A stretch of 64,000 nt of DNA from Actinospineispora spinosispora DSM 44797 (GTDB taxonomy: Bacteria > Actinomycetota > Actinomycetes > Mycobacteriales > Pseudonocardiaceae): NCBI RefSeq assembly GCF_000429025.1, contig NZ_AUBB01000025.1, forward strand, positions 1 to 64,000, in the 5' to 3' direction. The notes under the pieces were generated by a model that had not been told where the DNA came from, ran no database searches, and worked only from the letters and a program-made list of their open reading frames with translations. Of this stretch, positions 51,005 through 59,657 are shown piece after piece. The position numbers and the translations under genes are program-made. The first letter of the stretch is position 1; the number at the start of each line of letters is the position of its first letter.

Positions 51005-51385
51005 ATGTTGGATCACGTGTCGATCACCGTCGACGATCTCGAGGCCGCGGTCCGGTTCTACGACGCGGTCATGGGCGTCCTCGGCCACGACCGCGTCCAT
51101 CTCACCGACAAGGCTGCCGGTTACGGCACCCGAAACTCCGCGGCGGACGACGGGCACTGCTACCTGTCGGTCGTCGCCGTGTCGGCGAGAGCGGCCGATG
51201 ACCGGCACTGGGCCTTCCGCGCGCGCTCACGCCCCGAGGTGGATCAGTTTCACGCGGCCGCGCTGGCCCACGGTGGCCGCGACGATCAGGGGGTCGGCGA
51301 ACGCCGCGAGTATCACGACTCCTACTACGCGGCTTTTGTGCTGGACCCCGCGGGCAACCGCATCGAAGCGGTCACCCATCGCTAG
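51005..51385 (+). CDS. VOC-family (glyoxalase/bleomycin-resistance fold) protein
   Basis: 126 aa from ATG 51005, with GAGAGG upstream. MLDHVSITVDDLEAAVRFYD and YYAAFVLDPAGNRIEAVTHR are the first and last beta-alpha modules of the fold, with a metal-site His (LDHVS) and Glu (RIEAV). The function is unknown (glyoxalase-like, dioxygenase-like or binding). It is divergent from the DinB-fold gene (87 bases), and its stop overlaps the convergent HNH gene. Confidence 0.87.
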   Translation: MLDHVSITVDDLEAAVRFYDAVMGVLGHDRVHLTDKAAGYGTRNSAADDGHCYLSVVAVSARAADDRHWAFRARSRPEVDQFHAAALAHGGRDDQGVGERREYHDSYYAAFVLDPAGNRIEAVTHR

Positions 51386-52947
51386 AACGGGGGCGGGTCG
51401 GTGATGGGTTCTCCTCGGGTCGGGTAGGTGCGACCGAGTGGGCTCTTCCAGCGGAAGTGGCCGGGGCGGGGTTGGGTGACCGTCCAGCCTCCTCGGTGTT
51501 TGAGTGCGTGGTCGTGTGCGCAGGCCGGTGCCAGGTTGGTGCTGGTGGTGGGTCCGCCGTGTTGGATGTCGTGGGTGTGGTCGAGTTCGGACTGCACCGC
51601 TGATCGGCGGCAGCCCGGTGCGGTGCAGGTGCGATCCCGAATCTGGGTGTACCGCCGCAGCGCGCTGGTCGGACGTCGCCGACCCGGCTGGGCGTCGAGT
51701 GTGTCGGCGGGGTCCCGTTCGCGGGCCCGCTGGTATTGGGTGGCGATGTCGGTGATGACTTTCACCCAGGCCCGGGGTGGGTCTTTCGTCAGTTGAGCGA
51801 GTGTGGTGGCGGGGATAGCGAGTTCCACGATTCCACCTTCGGCGCGGTAGCTGGGTGGGCTGGTGGCGGGTCGGCGGTGGGTGATGCCCTCGGCGATGAG
51901 GTAGCCGTCGGGGTCGGTGACCACCCATCGCCATTGGCCGCTGTGTTGGCGGGCGGCGGCGCGTCGGGCGACCGACCCGAGGATCGGGCCCCAGCCCGGG
52001 AGTTCCCCGGGGAGGTGGTTGAGTCCGGCGAGGGTGTCGAGCCGGGCCCGCACCTCGATCCCCGACACCCGCCCCACCACCTCAGTGACAGCCTCGGCCG
52101 GTTCGGTGTCGGCCGGTTCGGACGGTTCGGGGTTGGCCGGGTTTGGCGGTGAGGTTTCGGCCAGCAGCGCGGCGATCATCTGGGCTCGGGTCAGGTGATG
52201 GAACCTCCCATCGAGCAGCCGTAGGAAGATGTCGGCGCGTAGCTGATCGATCCGCCCGCGATGCCCCGCGCGTTTCGCATCGGCCGCCAGCTTCGCGATC
52301 CGCTCGGTCGCCGCCGCCGCCTCATCGGGTGGCAGGCCGGTGGCAGTGACCGTGGCGGTGCCCGCCGAATCGAGGTAGCCGACCACCATCCGATCAGCCA
52401 AGGCTTGCTCGTACTGGTCCTCGGCCCGCTCCGGCTCCACGGTGATGATCAGCTTCAGGATTCGGGCCCGCAGCTGCCCGGTGGTCAACCCCGGCGCGAT
52501 CGGCAACACTCGCACGATCACCGCGGCGGTCAGATCTTCGGGCAAACCAGCCAGATAGTGGGTGAACACCATCGCCCGGTCCCGGTCGATCAGCCCGGCC
52601 ACCATCGCCGCGTGCACCGCCGGCAGCTCCAGACACAGAACCTGAGCGAAATCGCACTCGGCCCGCGCCCGACTGCGAGACAACGTCAACGCGGCCCGTA
52701 CTTCATCGGAGGCGTACTGCTCCGACCCGACAGCTGCGGCGCGTTGCACCACCGTGGTGACCGCAGCCGTGTACAGGCCTTCGACATGCGCACGCTGACG
52801 CCCACAGGCTTGCAGCACATCGACGACGAACTCGTCAGAAACAGCACTCATGTCCAGCGCGGCGAGGACAGCACCGAGGACTGGCCCGGCGGGCATACCC
52901 GCGAGCCAGGAACCGACCGACACCCCACCCTGCATGCCATCGATCAT
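51382..52947 (-). CDS. DUF222/HNH endonuclease (13E12 repeat family)
   Basis: 521 aa from ATG 52947; GTG 52959 is possible. The N-terminal DUF222 domain (ALTLSRSRARAECDFAQVLC, MVAGLIDRDRAMVFTHYLAG) precedes an acidic Pro/Glu linker and a C-terminal HNH domain: RDRTCTAPGCRRSAVQSELD, HTHDIQHGGPTTSTNLAPAC then AHDHALKHRGGW. This group is multi-copy in actinobacterial genomes and resembles domesticated or mobile homing-like nucleases. It sits between the two nicotinate operons. Confidence 0.92.
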   Translation of the reverse strand: MIDGMQGGVSVGSWLAGMPAGPVLGAVLAALDMSAVSDEFVVDVLQACGRQRAHVEGLYTAAVTTVVQRAAAVGSEQYASDEVRAALTLSRSRARAECDFAQVLCLELPAVHAAMVAGLIDRDRAMVFTHYLAGLPEDLTAAVIVRVLPIAPGLTTGQLRARILKLIITVEPERAEDQYEQALADRMVVGYLDSAGTATVTATGLPPDEAAAATERIAKLAADAKRAGHRGRIDQLRADIFLRLLDGRFHHLTRAQMIAALLAETSPPNPANPEPSEPADTEPAEAVTEVVGRVSGIEVRARLDTLAGLNHLPGELPGWGPILGSVARRAAARQHSGQWRWVVTDPDGYLIAEGITHRRPATSPPSYRAEGGIVELAIPATTLAQLTKDPPRAWVKVITDIATQYQRARERDPADTLDAQPGRRRPTSALRRYTQIRDRTCTAPGCRRSAVQSELDHTHDIQHGGPTTSTNLAPACAHDHALKHRGGWTVTQPRPGHFRWKSPLGRTYPTRGEPITDPPPF

Positions 52948-53093
52948 ACGTTCGAACACCGACAAAAACAGGGAATCAGCAGGTCAACCAGCCAACAACC
53001 CCCGATCAGCGGTAAACGGTCAGAGTCAGAACACCGCGATCAGACCCACACCGACCACTCACACAACGCGACCAGAAGGGACTTCGTTGGCAA

Positions 53094-53140
53094 CCCGAGC
53101 CGCGCCACAGGGCCCCCAGGGCCCTGTGGCGCGGCTCGGG
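53094..53140. terminator. 22-bp perfect hairpin downstream of nicD
   Basis: A 22-bp perfect stem (53094-53115 with 53119-53140) with a three-base loop. The arm contains GAGCCGCGCCACAGGGCCC. It lies about 32 bases after the nicD stop, with a smaller GGGGC-GGCA-GCCCC hairpin next to it. Likely the terminator of the leftward nicotinate operon. It does not share the GTGAGTG end motif. Confidence 0.75.
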
Positions 53141-53172
53141 GCGGCAGCCCCCTCAGTAAAAGCCCCCGGCAC

Positions 53173-54006
53173 TCACAGAAGAGACGACAAAACCGAACGA
53201 AGCAGCGACAACGCCGGCCCCGGGTTGTCCCAGAAGACCATGTGCCCGGCGTCAGGAATCGACACGAAAGAAGCCGAAGGGTTCGCGGCCCGAGCCTCGG
53301 CAACACCGGCAGCCGTGACCACAGGACTGTCAGCCCCGTACAGCAACGCGGTGGGGGAAGGGACCTTCGGCCACGACGAGAAGAAGTCCTCGGTCTCGAA
53401 CCCGAGGTGGGTGGCGGCGATGGCCGAGGAGTCACAACTGGACAACCAGCGTGCCCGGAGTTCCTGCTCACGCCGCGGCCACCGAGGCCAGGAGCGAGCC
53501 ACCTCATCAGCGTCGGTACCACGCGAGGCTTCGGCGAGCTGTCCGAGGAAGGCGTCCAGCGTCGTCGGGTACGGCCCACGTCCGGGACCGCTCATGGGTG
53601 GGTCCACCAGTACCGACCCGCGCAGCGACACCAGCCCCGACGAGGCGACCACGGACGCGATCCGGGCACCCATCGAATGTCCGAGCAGCAGCGGCCGGGA
53701 CAGACCCAGCGAGGTGATCACCGCGATGGTGTCGTGCGCGTAGTCGTCCAGGGTGTACGACGAGCCGGAGTCCGACAGGCCCCGTCCCCGCACGTCCAGC
53801 ACGAGTGGCCGGACCAGGTCGGTCAGCTCACGCGCCACGAAGTCCATGGTGATGGCGGGGCTGGTGATGCCGGGCAGCACGACCAGCGGGACACCGGATC
53901 CGCCGTAGTCGAGCAGATGCAACCGGACGTCGGAACGAACCCACTGGCTGGTCGCGGGCACCGACGCCAGGTCGGCCAGCGCCGACTGCAAGACCGCGCG
54001 GGCCAT
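53173..54006 (-). CDS. nicD: N-formylmaleamate deformylase (NicD-like alpha/beta hydrolase)
   Basis: 277 aa. LLDYGGSGVPLVVLPGITSP is the oxyanion turn, LLLGHSMGARIASVVA carries the nucleophile Ser (GHSMG), and IPDAGHMVFWDNPG the catalytic His. Length and the GITSPAITMDFVARELT region match NicD. It hydrolyses N-formylmaleamate to maleamate and formate. It starts inside the nicF stop (TGATG) and is the last gene of the leftward operon. Confidence 0.9.
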   Translation of the reverse strand: MARAVLQSALADLASVPATSQWVRSDVRLHLLDYGGSGVPLVVLPGITSPAITMDFVARELTDLVRPLVLDVRGRGLSDSGSSYTLDDYAHDTIAVITSLGLSRPLLLGHSMGARIASVVASSGLVSLRGSVLVDPPMSGPGRGPYPTTLDAFLGQLAEASRGTDADEVARSWPRWPRREQELRARWLSSCDSSAIAATHLGFETEDFFSSWPKVPSPTALLYGADSPVVTAAGVAEARAANPSASFVSIPDAGHMVFWDNPGPALSLLRSVLSSLL

Positions 54007-54665
54007 CAGACCGACACCGCCGCCGCCAGCGAACCCAGGTAGCCCAGCGCGTCGTCCAACTCGATCACATCTCCGTACTTGGCGTGGATGTCGAACAGGT
54101 TCGCCTGGTGCGGGCCGTCGGCGCGGTCACCGACGCACTGACGGGGCACCAGCACGTCGAAACCGGACTGCACGGCGTCGACCGCGCTGGCCCGCACACA
54201 TCCACTGGTGGTGGCGCCGCAGATCAGCACCGTGTCGACCCGAAGTCCGGAGAGCAGCGCACCCAGACCGGTCCCGAAGAACGCCGAGGCGCCCTTCTTG
54301 GTGATCAGGTGGTCCGAGGGGCCGACCGGCAACCGGGCATCGAGAGCCACCGCCGAGGAGCCCTCACGCAGCGACGCCATGCCGGGTGCCTTGCGCAGCC
54401 AGGCCACCGCGCCACCCGACAGCTCCGCGGGCGTGTAGGCGATCGTGGTGAACAGCACCGGCACGTCGGCGGAGCGGCCCGCGCCGATGAGCTGACCGGT
54501 GGCCGCGACCACCGAGGACAGGTCGGCACCGGTAGGCAACGAGGGATCGGTGAAGCCGTTGGTCAGGTCGACCACGACGATCGCCGGCCGCGAACCTCGA
54601 TGCGCACGAGCGCCGAACCCGGCGCGCGCATAAGACTGGTCGGTCTCGGTTCCGTGCATGCTCAT
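54006..54665 (-). CDS. nicF: maleamate amidohydrolase (NicF, isochorismatase fold)
   Basis: 219 aa from ATG 54665 (GGAGGAG upstream; four-base overlap with the Fe-S subunit gene). The isochorismatase-like triad is visible: Asp in IVVVDLTNGFTDPS, Lys in HLITKKGASAFFGT and Cys in VLICGATTSGCVRASAVDA. It converts maleamate to maleate and ammonia. Other amidohydrolases of this fold (nicotinamidase, N-carbamoylsarcosine hydrolase) are possible, but the gene order supports NicF. Confidence 0.9.
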   Translation of the reverse strand: MSMHGTETDQSYARAGFGARAHRGSRPAIVVVDLTNGFTDPSLPTGADLSSVVAATGQLIGAGRSADVPVLFTTIAYTPAELSGGAVAWLRKAPGMASLREGSSAVALDARLPVGPSDHLITKKGASAFFGTGLGALLSGLRVDTVLICGATTSGCVRASAVDAVQSGFDVLVPRQCVGDRADGPHQANLFDIHAKYGDVIELDDALGYLGSLAAAVSV

Positions 54666-55144
54666 GAGCTCCTCCGTGCCGTCGCGCACGAGTCGATGGC
54701 CTCGACGATGGTCTGGTATCCGGTGCAGCGGCACAGGTTCGACGCGACCACCTCTCGGATCTCCTCTTTGCTCGCGTCCGGCCGCTCGGCAAGGTAGCCC
54801 TCGGCGAGCATCAGGAACCCGGGTGTGCAGAACCCGCACTGCAGGCCGTGGTGCTCGGTGAACGACCGCTGCAGGTCGGTCAGGCCGCCGTCCGGCGCGG
54901 CCAGGGACTCGACGGTGCGGATGTCACAGTCCTCGGCCTGCGCGGCGAACATCAGGCAGGCACGAGCAGGCGCGCCGTCGACGAGGATCGTGCAGGCGCC
55001 GCAGATGCCGTGCTCGCAGCCGACGTGGGTGCCGGTCAGGCCGAGGTCGTGGCGTAGTACGTCGACCAGCAGACGACGCGGCTCGATGGCCAGGTCGTGC
55101 TTCTCGCCGTTCACCGTCAGCTCGATGAGCTGGACGTCGGTCAT
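54662..55144 (-). CDS. nicotinate hydroxylase, [2Fe-2S] small subunit
   Basis: 160 aa. Two [2Fe-2S] motifs are intact: GCEHGICGACTILVDGAPAR (plant-type, with the fourth Cys in RACLMF) and GLQCGFCTPGFLML with SNLCRCTGYQTIV. This is the iron-sulfur subunit of xanthine-dehydrogenase family hydroxylases. It passes electrons from Mo to FAD. It overlaps neighbours on both sides by four bases. Confidence 0.93.
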   Translation of the reverse strand: MTDVQLIELTVNGEKHDLAIEPRRLLVDVLRHDLGLTGTHVGCEHGICGACTILVDGAPARACLMFAAQAEDCDIRTVESLAAPDGGLTDLQRSFTEHHGLQCGFCTPGFLMLAEGYLAERPDASKEEIREVVASNLCRCTGYQTIVEAIDSCATARRSS

Positions 55145-57501
55145 GCTGAAACCTCCAGTGCCCGGTAGACGGACTCGCGGGCGATCGGGGTGTCGTCCAG
55201 TTCGACGCCGGTGAGCCGCAGCGCGTCGTTGACCGCGTTCAGCACGCCCGCGGGAGCGCCGATCGTGCCGCCCTCACCGGCGCCCTTCGCGCCGTTCTCG
55301 GTGAACGTGCACGGTGTCTCCAGGTGGTGGATCAGCACGTCCGGGATCTCGGCGGCGGTCGGCACCTTGTACTCCATGAAGCTCGGCGCGAGCGGCTGGC
55401 CTTCGGAGTCGTAGACGACCTGCTCGAACAGCGCGCCCGCGATGCCCTGCGCGATGCCGCCCCGGCACTGGCCCTCGACGATCTGCGGGTGGATCGCCAC
55501 ACCGCAGTCCTCGACGCACACGTACCGCAGGATCCGCACGCCGCCGGTGCCGGGATCCAGCTCGACGACCACGCCGTGGGTGGCGTTGGAGAACGTGCCG
55601 TCGCCCATGTGGTCGAAGCTCGCGGTCGCGGTCAGGCCCGGTCCGACGCCCTTGGGCAGCAGATGTGAGCGCAGGTAGGCGACCTCGGCCAGCTCGGGGA
55701 AGGACATCCGCCGGTCCGGCTCGTCGCGCAGCCGCACGCCACCGGCGCCGTCCAGCTCGGTGTTGTCCACATCGGAGTCCATGAGGTGCGCGGCGATCTC
55801 GCGCAGCTGCTCACCGAGCTTGCCCGACGCCGCGCCGACCGCGCTACCGCCGATCGTGATGGAGCGGCTGGCGAACGAACCCCAGCCATAGGTGATCCGG
55901 TCGGTGTCGCCCTGCAGGATCTTGACCCGCGCGATGTCGATGCCGAGCCGGTCGGCGACGATCTGTGCCATCGTCGTCTCGTGGCTCTGGCCGTGGCTCA
56001 TCGTGCCGGACGTGACGACCACGGTGCCCGAGGTGTCCATCCGGATCTCGGAGATGTCGAAGCCGGGGACGACGTTCATCTTGCGCTGCGCGAACGCGCC
56101 GGAGCCGTAGCCGGTGCGCTCGGAGAAGCACGAGTAGCCGATACCGATGACGCGGCCGGGGTCGTTGCGCACGTCGTACCAGCCCTCGTCGCGCAGCACC
56201 TGCTCGCACAGGTCCAGCGACTCGCGGTACGAGCCGGGGTCGTAGGTGATGTTGTTGATCCCGGTGTACGGGAACACGGTGATGACGTTGCGGCGGCGGA
56301 TCTCCACCGGGTCGAGGCCGGTGGCCTTCGCGGCCTTCTCCATCAGGCGTTCCATCACCATGACGTACTGCGGCCTGCTGACCCCCCGGTACGGCGCGGT
56401 GGGTGCCTTGTTCGTGGTCACCGCCCTGCCGCGCACCCGGTACGCGGGCAGTTTGTACACGCCGGGGAACTCCGCCGAAGCCATCAGCGGCTCGATGCCG
56501 GCGGTGAACGGGTAGCAGGAGTAGGCGCCCATGTCGCACACGATGTCGGCGTCCAGCGCGAGCAGTGTTCCCTCGGCGTCGAACGCGGCACGCGCGTCGT
56601 AGCGCTGCTCGCGGGCCAGGAACGCGGCGGTCAGCGCGTCGCGGCGGTCCTCGATCCACTTGACCGGCTTGCGCAGCCGTAGCGCGGCGGCCGCGGCGGC
56701 GATCTCTTCGCGCCCGACGACGCACTTCTGCCCGAACCCGCCGCCCATGTCCGGGACGATGACCCTGACCTGCTTCTCGAACAGCCCGACGCACCCGGCG
56801 AGCACGGTCCGCACCTGGTGCGGCACCTGCGTGCAGGTGTGTACGCGCAGCTGTTCGTCGCGGTCGTCCCATTCGGCGACGACGCCGCGGGTCTCCAGCG
56901 GGAGTGCGTTCTGCCTGCCGGTCTTGGTCTGGACGCGCACCACATGGTCGGCCGTGGCGAAGATCTCGTCGATGCCCTCGGTGGCGAACAGCGAGACGTC
57001 CACCAGGGTGTTCGCCGGCGCATTGGCGTGTACCAGCGGCGCGTCCGGGGCCAGGGCCTCGGTGTCGGAGGTGATCGGGTCCAGGTCGTCGTACTCGACG
57101 ATCGCCGCCTCCACGCCGTCCTCGACGGCGTACGGGTCGCGGGCGATGACGATGGCGATGGGCTCGCCGACGAACCGGACCTTGTCGTGCGCCAGAACGG
57201 GCATGTCGGTGGCCACGAACTCGTGCGCCGGACGGTCCAGCAGCGCGGTGATGTCGCCGAGGTCCAGGTCCTTCGCCGCGTACGCGGCGACCACCCCGGG
57301 CACGGCGCGCACCTCGGACAGGTCGACCGAGGTGATCCGGGCGTGCGCGAGCGGCGACCTGACGAACTGCGCGTGCAGCATGCCGGGCAGCGCGATGTCG
57401 TCGACGAACCGCCCGCGTCCGGTCAGCAGCCGGGGATCCTCCCGGCGGGGCACGGACGCGCCCACCCAGGCCCCGTCCTTGCGGAACTTCGGTCCACTCA
57501 C
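55141..57501 (-). CDS. nicotinate hydroxylase, molybdopterin large subunit
   Basis: 786 aa from GTG 57501. GASVPRREDPRLLTGRGRFV opens the family. The Mo-cofactor loop PDMGGGFGQKC and the C-terminal catalytic Glu in GAKGAGEGGTIGAPAGVLNA are present. It should hydroxylate nicotinate at C6 with water as oxygen donor. It lacks the cytochrome c domains of pseudomonad NicB; instead a separate FAD subunit is encoded upstream. Substrate assignment rests on the complete downstream pathway around it. Confidence 0.9.
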   Translation of the reverse strand: MSGPKFRKDGAWVGASVPRREDPRLLTGRGRFVDDIALPGMLHAQFVRSPLAHARITSVDLSEVRAVPGVVAAYAAKDLDLGDITALLDRPAHEFVATDMPVLAHDKVRFVGEPIAIVIARDPYAVEDGVEAAIVEYDDLDPITSDTEALAPDAPLVHANAPANTLVDVSLFATEGIDEIFATADHVVRVQTKTGRQNALPLETRGVVAEWDDRDEQLRVHTCTQVPHQVRTVLAGCVGLFEKQVRVIVPDMGGGFGQKCVVGREEIAAAAAALRLRKPVKWIEDRRDALTAAFLAREQRYDARAAFDAEGTLLALDADIVCDMGAYSCYPFTAGIEPLMASAEFPGVYKLPAYRVRGRAVTTNKAPTAPYRGVSRPQYVMVMERLMEKAAKATGLDPVEIRRRNVITVFPYTGINNITYDPGSYRESLDLCEQVLRDEGWYDVRNDPGRVIGIGYSCFSERTGYGSGAFAQRKMNVVPGFDISEIRMDTSGTVVVTSGTMSHGQSHETTMAQIVADRLGIDIARVKILQGDTDRITYGWGSFASRSITIGGSAVGAASGKLGEQLREIAAHLMDSDVDNTELDGAGGVRLRDEPDRRMSFPELAEVAYLRSHLLPKGVGPGLTATASFDHMGDGTFSNATHGVVVELDPGTGGVRILRYVCVEDCGVAIHPQIVEGQCRGGIAQGIAGALFEQVVYDSEGQPLAPSFMEYKVPTAAEIPDVLIHHLETPCTFTENGAKGAGEGGTIGAPAGVLNAVNDALRLTGVELDDTPIARESVYRALEVSA

Positions 57502-58253
57502 AGCGCGGCCGCCTCCTCACGGGCTCGTTCGACCAGCGTGTTCACCAACCCGCGCCGGTAATGGGCGCTCACCCCCGGCGCATCCCGCAGCTCGAGCTCG
57601 CCCCCCGCGACCACCGGGGTCGGACCGACGCCGCCGAGAACCACGCGGTCGGCATCCAGGTCGACCGCCGCGGCGACGATCGCGAAGTCACCCTGCCGCT
57701 CGGCGAACTCGGTCAGCGCGGCACGCGGCGCGGGCCGGGGGAAGATCACCTCGACGATCAGCTCATCGGGCTCCAGCGCGGTGGTGAACACCCCGACGAA
57801 GAACTCCTCCGCCGGGATCTCCCGGCGACCGGCCGGCCCCTCCACGACGATCAGCGCCTCCAGCAGAACAGCGAGCAGGCACCATTCGGCGGTCGCGTCG
57901 GCATGCGCGATGCTGCCGCCGACCGTGCCCCTGGTGCGGATCGGCAGGTGACCCACCCAGCGCATCGTCCTGGACAGGACCGCGAAGTCGGGCCCGAGGT
58001 CGGCGGTCTCGACCGCGTGGTGGGTGACCAGCGCTCCGATCCGCAGCCGGTCACCGTCCCGGACGATCTGGTCCAGCCCCGGCACCTTGCGGATGTCGAT
58101 CAGGTGCTCGGGCCTGGCCAGCCGGAAGTTCATCATCGCGACCAGGCTCTGCCCGCCCGCGATGAGCTTCGCGCCGTCGCCCAGCTCTTCGAGCAGGTCC
58201 AACGCCCCGATGACCGATCCGGGCCGGTGGTAGGTGAATGCGGCGGGCTTCAT
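57498..58253 (-). CDS. nicotinate hydroxylase, FAD-binding medium subunit
   Basis: 251 aa. AKLIAGGQSLVAMMNFRLAR and PIRTRGTVGGSIAHADATAE are the two FAD-binding loops of CoxM/XdhB-type subunits. FVGVFTTALEPDELIVEVIF follows, typical of the family. It overlaps the large-subunit start by four bases and lies three bases after the transporter gene. A third subunit with FAD implies NAD or another soluble electron acceptor. Confidence 0.92.
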   Translation of the reverse strand: MKPAAFTYHRPGSVIGALDLLEELGDGAKLIAGGQSLVAMMNFRLARPEHLIDIRKVPGLDQIVRDGDRLRIGALVTHHAVETADLGPDFAVLSRTMRWVGHLPIRTRGTVGGSIAHADATAEWCLLAVLLEALIVVEGPAGRREIPAEEFFVGVFTTALEPDELIVEVIFPRPAPRAALTEFAERQGDFAIVAAAVDLDADRVVLGGVGPTPVVAGGELELRDAPGVSAHYRRGLVNTLVERAREEAAAL

Positions 58254-58256
58254 GCG

Positions 58257-59639
58257 TCAGCTCTGGACAACGGGGACCACCGCCTCGTCGCCGGTGATCC
58301 GGTCCAGCTCACGGCCCCGGGTCTCCGGCGCGGCGACCGCCATCCACAGCACGGCGGCGACCACGACGACGCCGAGCACGGTGAAGGTCAGTGGCAGTCC
58401 GAGGACCGGCCACAGCAGGCTGCCGAAGATCAGCGGGGTGAAGCCGGTGACGATGCGGCTCGCCGAGGACGCCCAGCCGAAGCCGCTGGCCCGCAGCTCC
58501 GTCGGGTACAGCTCGGAGACGTAGGCGTACATGACCGGGATGGCCATCAGGATCAGGAACCCGAACACCCCGATCATCGTCAGTGCGGCCGCCGGCACGT
58601 CCAGGACCAGCGCGAAGATGACCAGCGCCGCGGAGGCGAGCGGAGCGGTCACCCCGATCACCCACTTGCGGCCGACGGCTTCCACGACGAGCACCGACAC
58701 GACGACACCGAGGAACCCGACCGCGTTCATGACGGTGGTGCCGGCGAACGCCGCGTACTCGCTCATGCCCTGGGCGCGCAGGATGGACGGCATCCAGGTC
58801 AGCGCGGCGTAGTAGACGAGCATGACGGTGGTGAACAGCGTCCAGGAGATTCCGGTCAGCACCGGGTTGAACCGCCACACGAGCTTCAGCTGCTCGGCCG
58901 CCGCGGCCAACCCGCGCTGACGGCGCTCGTCGTGCACCACGGCGGGGATCACGTACGGCTCCGGCGTGGCGCCGGTACGCACGACCAGGTCATCGATCAC
59001 CACGCGGGCCTCGGCCTCGCGCCCGGCGCGGGCCAGGAAGATCGGCGACTCCGGGACGCCTCGCCGGACCCAGAACAGCAGCACGGCGGGCACGATCATG
59101 ATCGCCAGCATCCAGCGCCAGCTGCCGTTCAGCGGCAGCAGCAGGGTCGCGGACAGACCGCACAGCGTGGCACCGATCGGCCACCAGCCGTCCATCGCGG
59201 CGAGCACCTTGCCTCGCTGCTTGCGTGGTGAGAACTCGCTGACCAGCGCATAGTCGACCGGAATGCAGCCACCGAGACCGACGCCCGCGATGAACCGCAG
59301 CGCCAGGAAGATCCACCAGTTCGGCGAGAGCGCACCCAGCGCGGAGAACAACGCGAAGATCAGCAGGGTCAGTCCGAACGCCCGCTTGCGGCCCATCCGG
59401 TCCGCGATGGTGCCCCAGCCGACCGCGCCCACGGCCATGCCGACCAGGTTCGCCGTGCCGACCAGGCCGCGCTCTCCCGGCGTCAGCTGGAACGCGGTCC
59501 CGAGCAGCGGCGTCAGGAACCCGTTGAGCGCGACGTCCCAGGCGTCGAACATGTAGCCGAGGCCACCGATGATGAAGATCTTTCCTTGCACTCCCCATTT
59601 CCAGGGAAGGTCCTGCACTACCTGGTCTCCGGTTCGCAT
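58257..59639 (-). CDS. MFS transporter, NicT-like candidate
   Basis: 460 aa, 12 membrane helices. GYMFDAWDVALNGFLTPLLG, GTIADRMGRKRAFGLTLLIF and GVGLGGCIPVDYALVSEFSP are typical of sugar/aromatic-acid:H+ symporters (AAHS/SP). It sits between nicC and the hydroxylase genes, so it is the better candidate for nicotinate uptake; the MFS at 46998 may carry another pathway acid or act as backup. Confidence 0.87.
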   Translation of the reverse strand: MRTGDQVVQDLPWKWGVQGKIFIIGGLGYMFDAWDVALNGFLTPLLGTAFQLTPGERGLVGTANLVGMAVGAVGWGTIADRMGRKRAFGLTLLIFALFSALGALSPNWWIFLALRFIAGVGLGGCIPVDYALVSEFSPRKQRGKVLAAMDGWWPIGATLCGLSATLLLPLNGSWRWMLAIMIVPAVLLFWVRRGVPESPIFLARAGREAEARVVIDDLVVRTGATPEPYVIPAVVHDERRQRGLAAAAEQLKLVWRFNPVLTGISWTLFTTVMLVYYAALTWMPSILRAQGMSEYAAFAGTTVMNAVGFLGVVVSVLVVEAVGRKWVIGVTAPLASAALVIFALVLDVPAAALTMIGVFGFLILMAIPVMYAYVSELYPTELRASGFGWASSASRIVTGFTPLIFGSLLWPVLGLPLTFTVLGVVVVAAVLWMAVAAPETRGRELDRITGDEAVVPVVQS

Positions 59640-59657
59640 GGTCGACTCCTCGTGGGG

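Noticed and set aside
50150..52947. The block between the nicotinate operons as a mobile island
   Set aside because: No terminal repeats, integrase or target duplication are visible; the HNH gene alone does not show mobility.
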